Positions 1-11,375 of a stretch of DNA of 64,000 bases are shown here, piece after piece (positions within the stretch are counted from its first letter, which is position 1; each line of letters opens with the position of its first letter). Source of the stretch: Posidonia oceanica (Eukaryota; Streptophyta; Magnoliopsida; Alismatales; Posidoniaceae); the NCBI GenBank assembly GCA_037176725.1, contig JAZBRS010000057.1, positions 82,853,501-82,917,500 on the forward strand, in the 5' to 3' direction. The notes beneath the pieces were generated by a model, which saw only the letters and a list, made by a program, of their open reading frames with translations, was not told where the DNA came from and did not search any database. Position numbers and translations under genes: made by a program.

Positions 1-1322
1 CACCTCGAGATCTTGATCTAACTATTGTAGTTAACGCTGAGTATGGGAGAGCGACTTGCGCTGACCCGGGTTCGCTCAGGTTAACTGTTCTAGCTAGAGG
101 AAGACTTCCTCAAGGAACTCCAACTTTAATACTAAACAATTAGTTTCCACCTTAAGGGTGGACGCAAGTAAATCTAAAAACTATTAAAAAACTAAAACAC
201 AATGGACATGGAGAGTTGTTTTTATTTTTTTTTTTTCCTTTATGCTACTGCAGATCTAAAAATATAGCACAAAATATAGAAAAGAAAACCAAAGATCTGC
301 AGTAAAAAAACGGATTGGTGAAGTCGCCTGTATAAATGGTGTCTCTGTCAGTCGCCCTCTGGAGGTGCGGCTAGGACAGGTGCTTCTGGGACAGGCGGCT
401 CACAGCACAGTCTTCTGACCTCAGTAAAATAGCCCCAACTGTTGGAGCTTGGGATTTTACTGATGTCAGAAATAGAAAAAAAAAACGGGAAAAGGTTAGG
501 GGTACCATGAAAACCTAAGCGTACGATCACCTGAACCCAAAAGACTACTCCTAAATCTATGAGAATAATGGAAAGGAAGGAAGGAATTGACTTACGTAGC
601 ACGAGGGTTAGCTAAAGCTGAGTCCCACCGTGATTGCCAGAGACTGTGGATGGATTTTGGGGGGGGGGCTGAGTTGAAGATGCCGGCACTTCCACGACGT
701 CGACAGCTTTGTTGTGATCGCCACTTGCCTTTGGGTAGACAAGACACCTGGGGGAGATTGTGAAGATGTGGGTCCTCGGACCACTAGATCGATGGCTGGA
801 TGTCGTCTAGCAGCCTCCTCGTGCTATGTAAGCATTTTCCTTTCCTTCAAAACAAATAAACAAAACAAGAGATCTAGGTAAGTTGGGGTGTAGCAAATGA
901 TAACAAAGAAGAACAGAGAATACTAGAAACAAATAGATCTAATACTAACCGGGGGTTGTTCCTCACATGCATATGCTATGGGTCCTATTTTAAGGAATGC
1001 AATATGAGATGTAATGAGAAAGATTGGAAGAAGATACTCCCTTCACCCTCGTGCTGTATGCAGTGGAGTAGAAGTGGAGGCACAGCCGGAGCTCTGGCTT
1101 GGCTCAGGATCTCTAGGATCGTGGGATGTAGTGATCTCTGGGATCTGAGTTGGGTTTCTCTCTGGACAGAGGGTGGAGACTAGGGTTTCTGGTTTGGAAA
1201 CTCTAGCTGTTTGAAGGTGGAAGCTCAGAACCCTAAAACCTACAGAAGATTTCTTTCTAACCTGACTGAGGGGGGCTCTCTCTCCAAGAATGACCGAGGG
1301 TTCAAACACTGACCCACGGGGT

Positions 1323-1332
1323 CTATTTATAG
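1323..1332 (-). promoter_or_regulatory. TATA box of L1 (minus strand)
   Basis: The minus strand reads CTATAAATAG, a canonical plant TATA element. Transcription would run leftwards from about position 1295 into the part shared with L2. L2 is interrupted by LTR-4 before the matching point, so conservation of the box cannot be checked here. Confidence 0.5.
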
Positions 1333-1389
1333 ACTCCAAGGGGTGTGGGTGGTTAACACATAGAAATTTCTAGAAAAAGTGGCATTTAT

Positions 1390-1765
1390 GGCCAGTCGCC
1401 GCATGGGTAGGCGACTAAGGCTAGCAACCGCTTAGTCAAATGTGGAGAAAACCATAGAAATTCGGTTGACAGGAACCACGATTGTTAATCGCCGGTTAGG
1501 TTGGCGTCTAGAGGTTAGTCGCCATCTTTGTTGGCATCTAGCAGTTGAGGGGATCGTGGAAAATAACCATTGTAGTTCCACGACCGTTAGTCGCCGTTTA
1601 GATTGGTGCCTAGCTGTCGAGGGGTTCGTGGGACACAACCGCCAAAAATAACCGTTCGATTCGGTTAACGGAGCCCACGACTGTCAGTCGCCGCTTAGAG
1701 TGGCACCTAGGTTAGTCGCCTGTTGACATGGCGCCTATCCCAGTCGCCTCTCCAGCTGGCAACTA
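1390..1765. repeat. Degenerate AGTCGCC / GGCGACT inverted repeats in L1
   Basis: About seven units carry a left arm close to AGTCGCC followed by a right arm close to GGCGACT, GGCGCCT or GGCACCT. The best is AGTCGCC at 1394-1400 with GGCGACT at 1410-1416, a 7-bp perfect stem with a 9-nt loop. Spacing between units is irregular. They lie just upstream of the minus-strand TATA box, where an LTR enhancer would be. Confidence 0.55.
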
Positions 1766-2099
1766 GCAACGTCTTTTGCATTTTTAACCCTATCTTTTAA
1801 GTTTGATCCAGAAACTCGATTAAAAGCCCATAAAACTTCAGATATCTCATGAAATCATAAAAACATCTTCTTTAACTCAAATTTGCCACGGATTTGAGTG
1901 GAAAAGTGTGCTCAAAGGTACTCAAACTTGCCACTAGTTTGGACGAGTCAGCTCTGCCACAGTTAACGTCCTTGAGCTAAGTAGAATCAAGTATTGTTTT
2001 TAAGCAAGTCACGAAAACTCCGGAAAATGTGTTATTAAAGCCTTAGTTATGTGATCTTGGTGCCTTAGAAGTTCCTGTCCTCTATGAACTCTAGGAAAT

Positions 2100-3740
2100 G
2101 TGAAAATGGGATATCTACAAACACTAGGCGGAGTGATGGTTGATCTGGAGGAGCACTTTCGTGCGACCCATACAGCATACGCGGCACCTGCCTTAGCTCC
2201 ACCAGTCTCGATGGCAGCAACCTCAGACGCCTTCCTTACTAGGGTGGGTGATCTAGAGGGAGCACTTCGTCAAGTGCAAGGCCAGGACCGCCAGTCCTAC
2301 CAATTCCAGGACCTCTGCTACTTTCCAGAGGCGACACTCCCACGGAAATTCAAAATCGCGGAGTTTAACAAGTATAACGGTAGAGGTTGCCCAATCACAC
2401 ATCTGAAGGCGTATTGCAGCTACCTCGTCCAGCACCAGCATGACGATAGGTTGCTGATTCGCTTGTTCCAGAAAAGTTTGACGAGCCCTGCTCTTAAGTG
2501 GTTCGTATCACTTGACATGGCTACCATCAAGACTTGGGGCGACCTTTCCCAGGCGTTCATGAAACAATATTCCTTCAACCTTGACTTGATCACTAAGCAC
2601 AAGGATCTTGTTGCTCTTAAGTAGAAACCCCACGAATCATTCGGGGAGTATGTCGGTCGCTGGCGTACCTTGGCCTCCCAAGTCAAAGATAAACCCTCAG
2701 AGGAGGAGTCTATTGAGATCATCATCAGAGGAGCACAACCAGCGACTGGGGGACTGCTTAGCATCCAGCCTGCCCCTAGTTTTGCATTGCTGATCCGGGC
2801 TAGTGATCGCATGCAGAAATCGCTACGAAGTGGAGACTTTCCCGCACTCACTGAATACGAGAAGCAGGCTACTGCCTCCAGCAACAACAACAACAAGGGC
2901 AACAACAACTCCGATGCCTGCTACCACAAGAACCCCACCGTCGCTTGCATCGACTCTCCCATGGAGCTTCCCCCTACTGAGAAACAGCTCGGTTCACCTC
3001 AGTCTGCATCTGCACTTAGTTTTCTAGACACTACACACACCACCACCGTCGAGCTGGTGCATCACGTCGCAGGAACCTGGCAAGGATGACAACCTTAGGA
3101 AAGGTGACCCCACCGCAAGGAAAGCGAGTTCACACCACTACCTGAATCGCTAACCACTATCTTGCCCCAAGTTGCGTCGCTCCTGGAGCTCCCGGAGATT
3201 CGTCCACCACCAGATCCTCTTCCGTCATGGTACAGGACGAATCTGTTTTGCAAGTATCATCGAGCTGGCGAACACTCGATGAACAAATGCTTTACTCTCT
3301 GTAATGTCGTCTAGGATTTGATTGACAATGGGGTCATTATCATCAACACACAGGAGGTTGCACACACATCTGCACCTACACACCCTAGCATAGCCACCCT
3401 TTCCTCACCTGTGCTTGCAAGCTCCGAGGATCTTGGGACCTCAGGGGTCTATTTTCTTGCTCCCGTCCTCACTGATTCCAGCTCTTCCTTGATGGATCCC
3501 TCTGATCTTATCAATTTGATCTCTTCTCTAGCTTTTCCCTAGCCTTGTCCACAGAGAGCCTGGCTTATAGAGCTCTCCTGTCTGCCGAGCACCAGCTCGA
3601 GTTTGCAAGAACAAAACCCTGGATCCCAACAAAAGGATTGGATCAACAGTAGCACAGGCAGTAGTAGTCTCAACGACCACAGTAGTACTGCTAGAGCAAT
3701 CAACAGCAGCGAGCAGCTGACAATGGGGACCACAGGTATA
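2100..3740 (+). pseudogene. gag: Gag of Tat/Ogre-type Ty3/gypsy element A (5'-truncated, one shared-frame stop)
   Basis: Gag is the capsid/nucleocapsid polyprotein that packages element RNA into cytoplasmic virus-like particles. The capsid segment at about 2335-2780 (RKFKIAEFNKYNGRG ... SFGEYVGRW ... IIIRGAQP) matches element B at 19705-20115 nearly residue for residue. An in-frame TAG at 2622-2624 replaces CAG in B. Further on, after a frame slip, comes a C-x2-H-x4-H-x4-C knuckle (CKYH..EH..KC, about 3255-3300), typical of Ogre gag C-termini. It is followed by TAG at 3312-3314, a stop also present in B. The 5' end is lost at L1. After about 3740 the sequence jumps to the region that follows integrase in B, so protease, RT, RNase H and integrase are deleted. 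Confidence 0.85.
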
Positions 3741-5104
3741 TCCTTTTTGCCTATTTTCTTATTGCTTTCCTTTCAAAAAACCGAAAAACACAAAAAAATA
3801 AAAAAGCAAACACAAAAAAATCAGAAAACCTAAAAGCAAAAAAAAAACATCTTGCATGCCAATCATTAGCTCGATGAGAAAAATCGAAAAAGCAAGCCTG
3901 CTGGAAGGAGAGAGTTATGCCTTCTCAACCGACACTACCTAGACAACCAGGGCAGTGAGAGAGCCACCATCCATCTGAGAGTAGGACGAAGTGCCAAACT
4001 CCGTGCGGGGCCTGCACCTCCTAGAGGGAGAAGAAAAATGTCAGGGCGACTGAGAGAGTGAGCCTGAAAAAGAAAGTGCAAATTCGCATGGGCCTAAAAG
4101 AAAAACATGCAGACAGAAGGCGAAGACAGAAGTCAGCCCAAGAGAGGAACGTGCGGATTAGCTCTATCCCCACCACACCTTGGAGAGGAGTCGGAGCATG
4201 CGCTTGGCAAGCCAACACCTCCAAAGGGACTAGCCACCCCTTCCTGCAGCAAAAGCCTCCAGTCCGGACCAGGCACCTATTTACCTCCAAGTCAGGGATA
4301 GAGCGAACCCAAGCGTCCGTGAGGGAGCAGAAAAGAAAAAAAATCTCTCAAAAGAGCAAGTGTAGGGCCCAAAGGAGTTTGGCACAAAGCCCGATCCATC
4401 ACCCATTGAGAGCTTGAGCGTCACCACCCACCAAGGAGAGACACCCACAGCTTGTGAGTCCTGGTAGGGTCAATTGAGTCGAGGGTTTCCTCCTCCTTTC
4501 CAACAGGCATGAATGCTTTCCAGCATAACTGAGGGCAGATAAATAAAAATCACCCCTTAATCAATCATCTTGCTTGAACACTATCTTGCATGCTTCATAT
4601 GCATAACCTCGTCGGATCGACTCCAACTTTTCCGACCAGGGGCATGTCAGTTTCTTCCTGGTCAAGGCACATATGTCAGAGCACTCAGAACAAGCCTGCC
4701 ACAGCCAACAGCGCAAACCCGGTAGCTTCTATCAACGCACAGATCCGCTGTGCAACTGCGAGTCCAGAATAGTGCTACAGACATTTCGTGTCCCGCAAAC
4801 ATCGCGTGCAGACATCAAGTATATAGCAAGCTGTGACAACATTCTTCCAGCAAGCAGACAGCAATCAATTGACCTGCCCTCAGAGGCGAACATGGGCAAG
4901 CAACCATCATCCACTGCCTCAGCCAGCACACCACAGCAACGGTCAAGGAGCACCTGTAGACCAGCCTCCTCAGCAGACTTCCTCTCAGCTGAATCTTGCA
5001 GCTTGGCCCCTTACATCCCTGTCTCCTTTTCTCCTTCACCCGCAAGGTGAACCCATCAGCGTCTCGATACCAGGGGCACCTCGGTTGCCCTTTGGCATCA
5101 ATAT
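3741..5104 (+). other. Non-coding 3' region of A, including the conserved post-integrase block
   Basis: The part at about 3860-4540 is homologous to 28055-28700 in B and 39760-40680 in C. Shared landmarks are a GATGA..ATCG motif, 'gcttgcctgct', 'gacactac', 'gagggagccaccat', 'aggcgaagacagaagt' and 'ggagaggag'. All frames are broken in all three copies, so it is not protein coding. 4541-5104 shows no coding signal and lacks the DUF7745-like ORF that B and C carry in this slot. Confidence 0.6.
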
Positions 5105-6020
5105 TCTATCCTTTTGCTGCCAAGTCTTCGGACTTGTCGATACCCTCTCTTCTTGCCGCCAGATCTTCGGATCTGTCGATATCTATCCTTTTCTTGCCGT
5201 CAGATCTACGGATCCGTCGATACCTATCCTTTTCTTGCCGCCAGATCTTCGGATCTGTTGATATGCTCTGCTTTTGCCGCCAGATCTTCGGATTTGTCGA
5301 TATGCTCTACTTTTGCCGCCAAATCTTCGGATCTGTCGATATCTTCTTGCCTCCAGATCTTCAAATCTGTCGATATTCTCTGCTTTTGCCGCCAGATCTA
5401 TGGATTTGTCGATACCTATCCTTTTCTTGCCGTCAGATCTATGGATCTGTCGATACCTATCCTTTTCTTGCTGCCAGATCTTCGAATCTGTCGATATCTT
5501 CTTGCCGCCAGATCTTTGGATCTGTCGATATGCTCTGCTTTTGCCGCTAGATCTTCAGATCTGTCGATATCTTCTTGCTGCTAGATCTTCGGATCTGTCG
5601 ATATGTTCTGCTTTTGCTGCCAGATTTTCGGATCTGTCGATACCTATCCTTTTCTTGCCGTCAGATCTACGGATCTGTTGATACCTATCCTTTTCTTGCC
5701 GTCAGATCTACGGATCTGTCGATACCTATCCTTTTCTTGCCGTTAGATCTTCGGATCTGTCGATATCATCTCTTGCCACCAGATCTTTGGATCTATTGAT
5801 ATTGTTTCACCTCTGCCGTCAGATCTTCGGATCTGTCGATATCCCCTTGCCGTGAGATCTCCGGATCTGTAGATATCTTCTTGCTGCTAGATCTCCGGAT
5901 CTATCGATATCTTCTTGTCGCCAGATCTTCGAATCTGTCGATATCCTCTTGCTGCCAGATCTTTGGATTTGTCGATATTGTTTATCCTCTATTGCCGCCA
6001 AGTCTTCGAACTTGTCGATA
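5105..6020 (+). repeat. Tandem hairpin array A: about 24 units of ~38 bp with UNCG loops
   Basis: Each unit holds a perfect or near-perfect inverted repeat CAGATC-TTCG-GATCTG, then 'tcgata' and a pyrimidine-rich spacer ('tatccttttcttgc'). Unit length varies from about 32 to 45 bp because of the spacer. By hand, 14 of 24 units read C(TNCG)G on the plus strand: mostly TTCG, with TACG near 5202, 5663 and 5703 and TCCG near 5854 and 5889. Stem changes are compensated at 5125 (CAAGTC/GACTTG) and 5889 (TAGATC/GATCTA). The array lies between the post-integrase block and the 3' LTR. Long open frames across it are only translations of the repeat. Confidence 0.9.
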
Positions 6021-6692
6021 CCCCCTTCCTATCATCGCTTGGCCTTTGGACCAGTTGATATCCTTTTCCTGCTCGGGCTGGTACCCCTAACTACTCATTT
6101 GACAAACACGTTAGTCTTGTCTATATCCTTCACTTTTTGATGCCAAGGGCGCTTCGGCTGTCCCCTGGTATCAGCCCTGATACCAAGGGCATCTTTTTTG
6201 CTGCCCTGTGGTATCACTCTCTACGTTCGGGCTGGCAGTCCTAACTGCTCGGTCAACAACCGTCAAACTGTCTGGCATCCTTTCCCGATGCCGGGAGCGT
6301 TTCTGCCACCCCTGGTATCATCTGTCTGATATCAGGGGCATCTTTTTTCGCTGCCTTCAGTATCATGCCCTCATCTCCTCCAGGCTGGCAGCCCTAACTG
6401 CCTAGATGACATCCGCTAAAATGTTTGGCGTCGCAGGCGGCAAGCACGATAGTCTTGTCTAGAGTTATTTTTCTGGCTGGCAGCCCTAACTGCCCATACG
6501 GCAAGCACGTTAGTCTTGTATGGAGTCCTTTTTTGCGCAAGTTTGGATTAGCTGCCAACTTGTCACCTAGCATCACATTACATATCATTGCATCCTTTTT
6601 AGCATCTCACTGCATTTCATTGCATCATACATCGGCATTGCATTGCATTGCATCTGCATTTGCATCTGCATTTGCATTCGCATTGCAGCAAC
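6021..6692 (+). other. 3' tail of A with single-copy hairpin modules
   Basis: Two recurring modules are visible. One is an inverted repeat TGGTATCA / TGATACCA with a four-base loop (about 6163-6184, degenerate again at about 6317-6340). The other is GGCTGGCAGCCC or GGCTGGTACCCC followed by 'taactgc' or 'taactac' (about 6078, 6228, 6383, 6478). Both recur in the tails of B and C. A GCATT/GCATTT-rich stretch follows at 6570-6690. No coding signal. Confidence 0.55.
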
Positions 6693-6731
6693 GAGCCATG
6701 ATTTTCGGTGCATCTATCGAATAAGTGGCTC
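6693..6731 (+). other. Conserved pre-PPT stem-loop (copy A)
   Basis: Outer arms GAGCCA (6693-6698) and TGGCTC (6726-6731) enclose an inner stem TTCGG / TCGAA. The same two-part structure occurs in B (33586-33622) and C (45446-45484), with outer arms changed to GGTCA/TGACT and GAGTCAT/ATGACTC. It lies about 90 bases upstream of the polypurine tract. Confidence 0.6.
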
Positions 6732-6817
6732 ACGCCAATAGCGGCTCCTAGCTCTCGTCGGTCGGGTGGGGTGTCCTATCAACCCTGAGCAGCGGCCTCG
6801 GTCCCCTTGACCTCGCT

Positions 6818-6827
6818 AAGGGAGAGG
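6818..6827 (+). other. Polypurine tract of element A
   Basis: AAGGGAGAGG lies four bases before the TG of LTR-1. Equivalent tracts precede LTR-2 and LTR-3. This is where plus-strand DNA synthesis would be primed, and it identifies LTR-1 as the 3' LTR of A. Confidence 0.75.
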
Positions 6828-6941
6828 CATCTGTTGACACTCCACTTTTGACCCCTGTTTAATGGCTTTCTCTGGTGGAATGACTTAGAAAACCCCACAC
6901 AAAAAAACCAGAAAAAACTAGAAAACCAGAGGTCCCACTTA

Positions 6942-7080
6942 CAAACCCTAGGTCCCACTCTCTAAACCCTAGAAACCCTAGGATCACAAGCCCTAGAAAC
7001 CCCCTAGGCTAAACCCTCACAAAACCTAGAAGAGACCCTAGCAAAATCCTAGTTTAAAACCCTAGGAACCACACTAGAGA
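6942..7080 (+). repeat. AAACCCTAG (telobox-like) motif cluster in U3 of LTR-1
   Basis: Several AAACCCTAG or ACCCTAG words occur within 140 bp near the LTR start. They resemble the plant telomere repeat and the telobox promoter element but are irregular and do not form a telomeric array. LTR-3 and LTR-4 have weaker versions at the same place (45660-45730, 61310-61400). Confidence 0.5.
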
Positions 7081-8419
7081 ACCCACAATTTTCAACCCAT
7101 TTAAACCCTCACAATGCCCACCTTCCTCCAGCTCAGGGCACATAGACAATCCACCCCTCATCACAGACGCACAGAGCTTTACAGAACCCATTCTCTCTTG
7201 ACTTCCACAATTGAGACATCCAAAGCGTCCCAAAGAATCCTCACGCACCCCCAGCATTTCCCCACACTCCCCAGAAGCACTGCATCTTCTTCCCAGAGTT
7301 CCAGAACACCTCCACCCACCTTCCAGCACCCATCACAGGCCCTCAGCCTCCAACCTACCTTCCGCACATCCAACCAACTCCTCTCCACCCTCCCAAGATC
7401 ACCACGACCACCTGAGAGAGACCCACAAGCCTGAGAGAGAAACACAGTTGAGAAGAGAAAGAGAAATCCAGAGTCGACCCAAAATCGGATTTTTTGTTTC
7501 GTGCAGCCTAATCGACTTCTGCTCGGCCCAGAAGCTTCCTTGCGACACCAAGAATTGCCTCCGATCGTCAGGCACCGCCGTCATCCTTCGCAGCACCGCC
7601 GCGACCTCTCGTCGGACTATCGAACCCACTCGAGGTCGACAGCACGCTCCGGCAATCGTGACAGTTAATAGACCATACATTTAAACTCCATGCATGTCTA
7701 TCTTGCTTCCTAGATAGGTAGAGCTAGGTTTAGATCCTTGTAGCCCTAGATCGCCTCCGCCGCTACAGTCGTCTTCCCTGATGAGCTCTGACAGCCGCCA
7801 CCGCACGTCGAGCGCTCCAGACCCCCACCGTTCCTCTGGAACCTCCCTCGAGCTCCGTCGGAGCACCAAAGACCTGCTCTAGCCCCTCACGACTGTCGTC
7901 GAGGCTCACTGCACCCACTCCACCTCTGTAAATCGTCGGACTTCTGCGCCGACATCGACAGAGCGCTCCTAGCCAGCTCCGGCTTCTAGACCTTCCCTCG
8001 AGCTTCGCTGGACCTCCAGGACCTTGACCCGACGCCGCCCGAGCTTCGTCACTGCCTCTAGCTCCTGCTCCGCTCGCCGCTTCCTCTGCAGCAACCGCCG
8101 ACGTCGACAGCGTGCCTCAGCCTCTGCCGCTCCTCCAGATCAGCTCCTCGAGCATTGCTAGACCACCAGGAATGTGATCCAGCCCCGCCCGAGCTCCGTC
8201 GCTGCCTCCAGCACCAGCTCTGCCTCTAACCTCCTCTATAGAAGTCCACCTTGGTCAGCAGAGCACTCCAGACACTGCCTCGAGTCGCTGAGACCGCCGG
8301 AGCCACCAGACGTACTGCCTCCAGCTTCTACGAGCCTCAGACCAGCCAGCTGCCGTCGCACGCCGCCGCGACAGACTCTTCTTCCCTGGTGAAGGTGTTG
8401 CAGTGTCGGGCAACACTGT

Positions 8420-9631
8420 AGCACTGTAGCTGGGTATGGTTTTGATTTAATTTTTAGTTGATGCATTGAATTAAATTACTGTAGCTTATTTTTATTGCTT
8501 TTAAGTCCAGTTGTGGTTTAAGAATCATTTAATTTCTGTTTTAAATCATACTACATTACGGTTGGATCCATCTCTTTAATTTAATTACATATAGGTCCTT
8601 CATGCATTCATTTAAATCACTTAAATGTTGTTTTAAATCATGCATTGCATTTCAGCCCTTAAGTTTATTTTATTTACTTTGCAGTCCAGTTCTGGTTTAT
8701 GAGTTATTTAATTCTGCATTAAAACATTATTGCATTGCATTTAAATTCCATGCTTTGATTTATTTGCCTGTTAGTCCTTGATCAAATACAGCATTTAAAT
8801 GTCATTTTTAACCTTATTACATTGCGTTTTAATCCTGTGGTTTGCTTTTATTGCATCTAAGTCCTCAGATCATCATGCATTCATTTAAATCATGTTTTAA
8901 ACCATATTGCATTGTAGAAAAACCTAGAAAAATGTTGTAATTGCATTTAAGTTCATCTGTTGTTTATCATTCATTTAATTCTGCATTTAAACCATATTGC
9001 ATTGTAGAAAAATCCAGAAACTTGTGTTAATTGCATATTAGTCCATATTGCTTTGAATCATTCATTTAAATCATGTTCTAAACAATATTACATTGCTTAA
9101 ATGTCCTCCATGTTTCTAAAATTGCATATAGGTCCTTATGCCTAATTTCAGCATGCTTGTATCCTGCTTTGCATTAAAACCCAACAATTAGGTCTAATCG
9201 CATGTTAGTCCTAAAATCCTATTGTTGTGTGCTTGCATGTATCTTTCGCTTTGCATTCTAAACCCTGCATGTTTTTAAAACTGCATATAGGTCCTTTTAT
9301 TGCTTTATTGCATGCCTGCCTTTTGTTTAGCATTGTATTTGGCTCCATACTCTGCTGCATCTACATTTCAGCATGCATTTGTCCTGTTGCATTGTATTTT
9401 GCCATGTTTTTGCATATAGGCCCCTGCATTTCTCTTAATTGCATGTAGGCCTTTGCATTTTCCTCTAATTGCACTTAGGCCTCTGGATTATATTCTAATT
9501 GCACTTAGGCCCCTGCATTGCCTTTAATTGCATGTAGGCCCCTACATTTGCCTTTAATTGCATGTAGGCCCCTGCATTTATTCTAATTGCACTTAGGCCC
9601 CTACAATTCTCTGTAATTGCACCTAGGTCCC
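8420..9631 (+). repeat. Degenerate GCATTTAAAT / GCATATAGGTCC repeat field of LTR-1
   Basis: AT-rich repeats of the words GCATTTAAATCATG, TTGCATATAGGTCC and TAATTGCACTTAGGCCCC. The last part (about 9415-9631) is a clearer array of about seven 30-34 bp units. The nested solo LTR inserted at its end. The same field occurs inverted at 11760-12570 inside the solo LTR. Confidence 0.7.
9627..9631. repeat. Target site duplication (left), GTCCC
   Basis: GTCCC directly precedes the TG that ends the minus-strand solo LTR. The same five bases follow it at 15733-15737. Five bp is the normal Ty3/gypsy duplication length. Confidence 0.9.
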
Positions 9632-10299
9632 TGTTGTAATCCCGGTGTTCAGATCGTCTATGCACATTGCCAAAGCTCGTATGAACCGATCAGAATCAGG
9701 CTCACTATTAGCGGCTATGTCTGAGAAGGAAGACTTAACTCGAAAACATTTTAAAAAAGGAAAAAAGGGGGAAGAAAAGAAGAAGATAAGACAAAATCGG
9801 AGTCGCCACCAAGTCTATTTGATCAGGAGATAAGGAAAACCAGGGAAATGTGTGAATAATCACGCAAAACCAAGCAAAAGATGCAATGCAAGGCAATGCA
9901 GAAGAAATGAGATGCAAATGAATGCAAATGATGTGACTCGTGCCTAGGATAAGGGCGATATGGTCATTGCGGGCCAAGAGAGAGGGCAAGGACTCCTGTT
10001 ACGTGCGGGGAAGGTGTTAGGCACCCCCGACACGCCCGAGAATCGGTCTTTCTAGGCTTGCGCTGCATACGCAGGGAAATGCAGACTTTGAATGCCTAAG
10101 TGCCAATGAAATGCCTATCTAAATGCTCAAAGGTGTGCTCTAAGTGACGAATGCAATGCAAGAAAGTAAACGTGCAATCTAAGCGCTCAGCAACGCTGTC
10201 TGTGTTCCGAACCGGGCGAAACCTGGCTCGTGAGAACTCCAGGTAGTAAGCATCACTGCCCTATATGCAAATGCAGGCGATAAAACAAAAACAGCGGTG

Positions 10300-11375
10300 A
10301 AAACAGGCAATGCGGGCGACATGCAAGAGAAAACAACGTAAAACACGCAAAACGGTGCGAGAGGCGAAGCCGATACGTAAAACGATACAAGAATCGAGGT
10401 CGACGTGCAAAACGATGCGAGAAATAAAGTAAGAACGTAAAACAGTGCGAAAAACAAGGCAAGGACATAAAACAGTGCGAAAAACAAAGTCGGCATGCAG
10501 AATGGTGTGAGAAACAAGTGAGACACGCAAAACGGTGCAAGAGACGAGCGAGGCACGCAAAACGGTGCAAGAAATGAGCGAGGCACGTAAAACGGTGCAG
10601 GAAACAAAGCAGCATGCAGAATGGTGCAAGAAAACGAAACGACACGCAAAACGGTGCAAGAAAACAAAGCGGCACACAAAACGGTGCAAGAAAACAAAGC
10701 TGGCACACAAAACAGTGCAAGGAAACGAAATGGCAGGCAAAACGATGCAAGAAAACAAAGCTGGCACGCAAAACGGTGCAAGAAAACAAAGCGGCACGCA
10801 AAACGGTACGTGAAACAAAGCTAGCGCGTAAAACGGTGCAAGAAAACAAAGCTGGCACGCAAAACGGTGCAAGGAAACGAAACGGCACGCAAAACGATGC
10901 AAGTAAACAAAGCTGGCACGCGAAACGGTGCAAGGAAACAAAGCGGTACACAAAACGATGCAAGAAAAAAAGTTGGGCACGCAAAACGGTGCAAGAAACA
11001 AAGTAGCACGCAAAACGGTGGAAGGAAACAAAGCGGCATGCAAAACGGTGCGCGAAACAAAGCTGGCGCGCAAAACAATGTAAGAAACAAAGCTGGCACG
11101 CAAAATGGTGCGAGAAAACAAAGCAACACGTAAAACGATGCAAGAAAATGAAGCGGCATGCAAAACGGTGCAACGAAACAAAGCGGCATGCAAAATGGTG
11201 CAAGAAACAAAGCTGGCACGCAAAACGGTGCAAGAAAACAAAGCGGTACTCAAAACGATACAAGAAAACGAAGCGGCACGCAAAACGGTGCAACGAAACA
11301 AAGCGGCACGCAGAACGGTGCAAGAAAACAAAGCGGCACGCAAAACGGTGCGAGAAACAGGGCGAAAAAGAGCGC
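10300..11375 (-). repeat. Tandem array of ~30-31 bp units inside solo LTR N
   Basis: About 35 units, read on the plus strand as GCAAAACGGTGCAAG-AAAACAAAGCGGCAC with small changes. Each carries a weak GTGC/GCAC inverted pair. The array lies immediately upstream of the conserved U5 block. LTR-1 has a different 64-bp array at that place (16130-16400), and LTR-2, LTR-3 and LTR-4 have only a few loose units. Long frames across it on both strands (up to 381 codons) are repeat translations, not genes. Confidence 0.9.

Larger units (their letters stand above)
1..2095 (-). mobile_element. L1: left copy of an unassigned LTR-like segment
   Basis: This stretch has no convincing coding frame. From the left edge to about 1340 it aligns by eye, in the same orientation, with 60160-61228 (L2). 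Shared blocks include the region around 40-180 against 60200-60350 and the 'cccaccgtgatcgcca' block at 624 against 60695. A TATA box on the minus strand and a repeat-rich block to its right fit an LTR read right to left: U3 at about 1340-2095, R/U5 to the left. The right boundary near 2095 is where recognisable gag sequence begins and is approximate. No terminal TG..CA pair or primer site was recognised, so LTR status is inferred. Confidence 0.45.
6832..9631 (+). mobile_element. LTR-1 of the Tat elements, 5' part (interrupted by a nested solo LTR)
   Basis: It begins TGTTGACACTCC directly after the polypurine tract. Its U3 has a run of AAACCCTAG motifs, then a C-rich stretch (7110-8400) with degenerate GAGCTCCGTCG-type repeats, then the T-rich repeat field. 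It has none of the TTGGACGC cassettes of LTR-2/3/4, so it belongs to a different LTR class. It continues at 15738. Without the insert the LTR is about 4.6 kb, in the range for Ogre-like elements. It serves as 3' LTR for A and 5' LTR for B. Frames open in the C-rich part look like composition artefacts. Confidence 0.8.

Noticed and set aside
4996..5799. Overlapping plus-strand frames of 74-184 codons rich in ICRY and SCRQ repeats
   Set aside because: Translations of the hairpin array in several frames; unit length varies and breaks every frame.
6570..6690. GCATT/GCATTT repeats before the pre-PPT stem-loop as a satellite
   Set aside because: Short and imprecise microsatellite-like text shared by all three tails; reported only as part of the tails.
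6942..7080. Possible interstitial telomere array (AAACCCTAG words)
   Set aside because: Words are irregularly spaced and mixed with other CCTAG text; a telobox-like cluster in U3 is the safer reading.
7114..8466. Frames of 62-157 codons in the C-rich part of LTR-1
   Set aside because: Pro/Ser/Arg-rich compositional frames on both strands within an LTR, no domain, no homologous frame in other LTRs.
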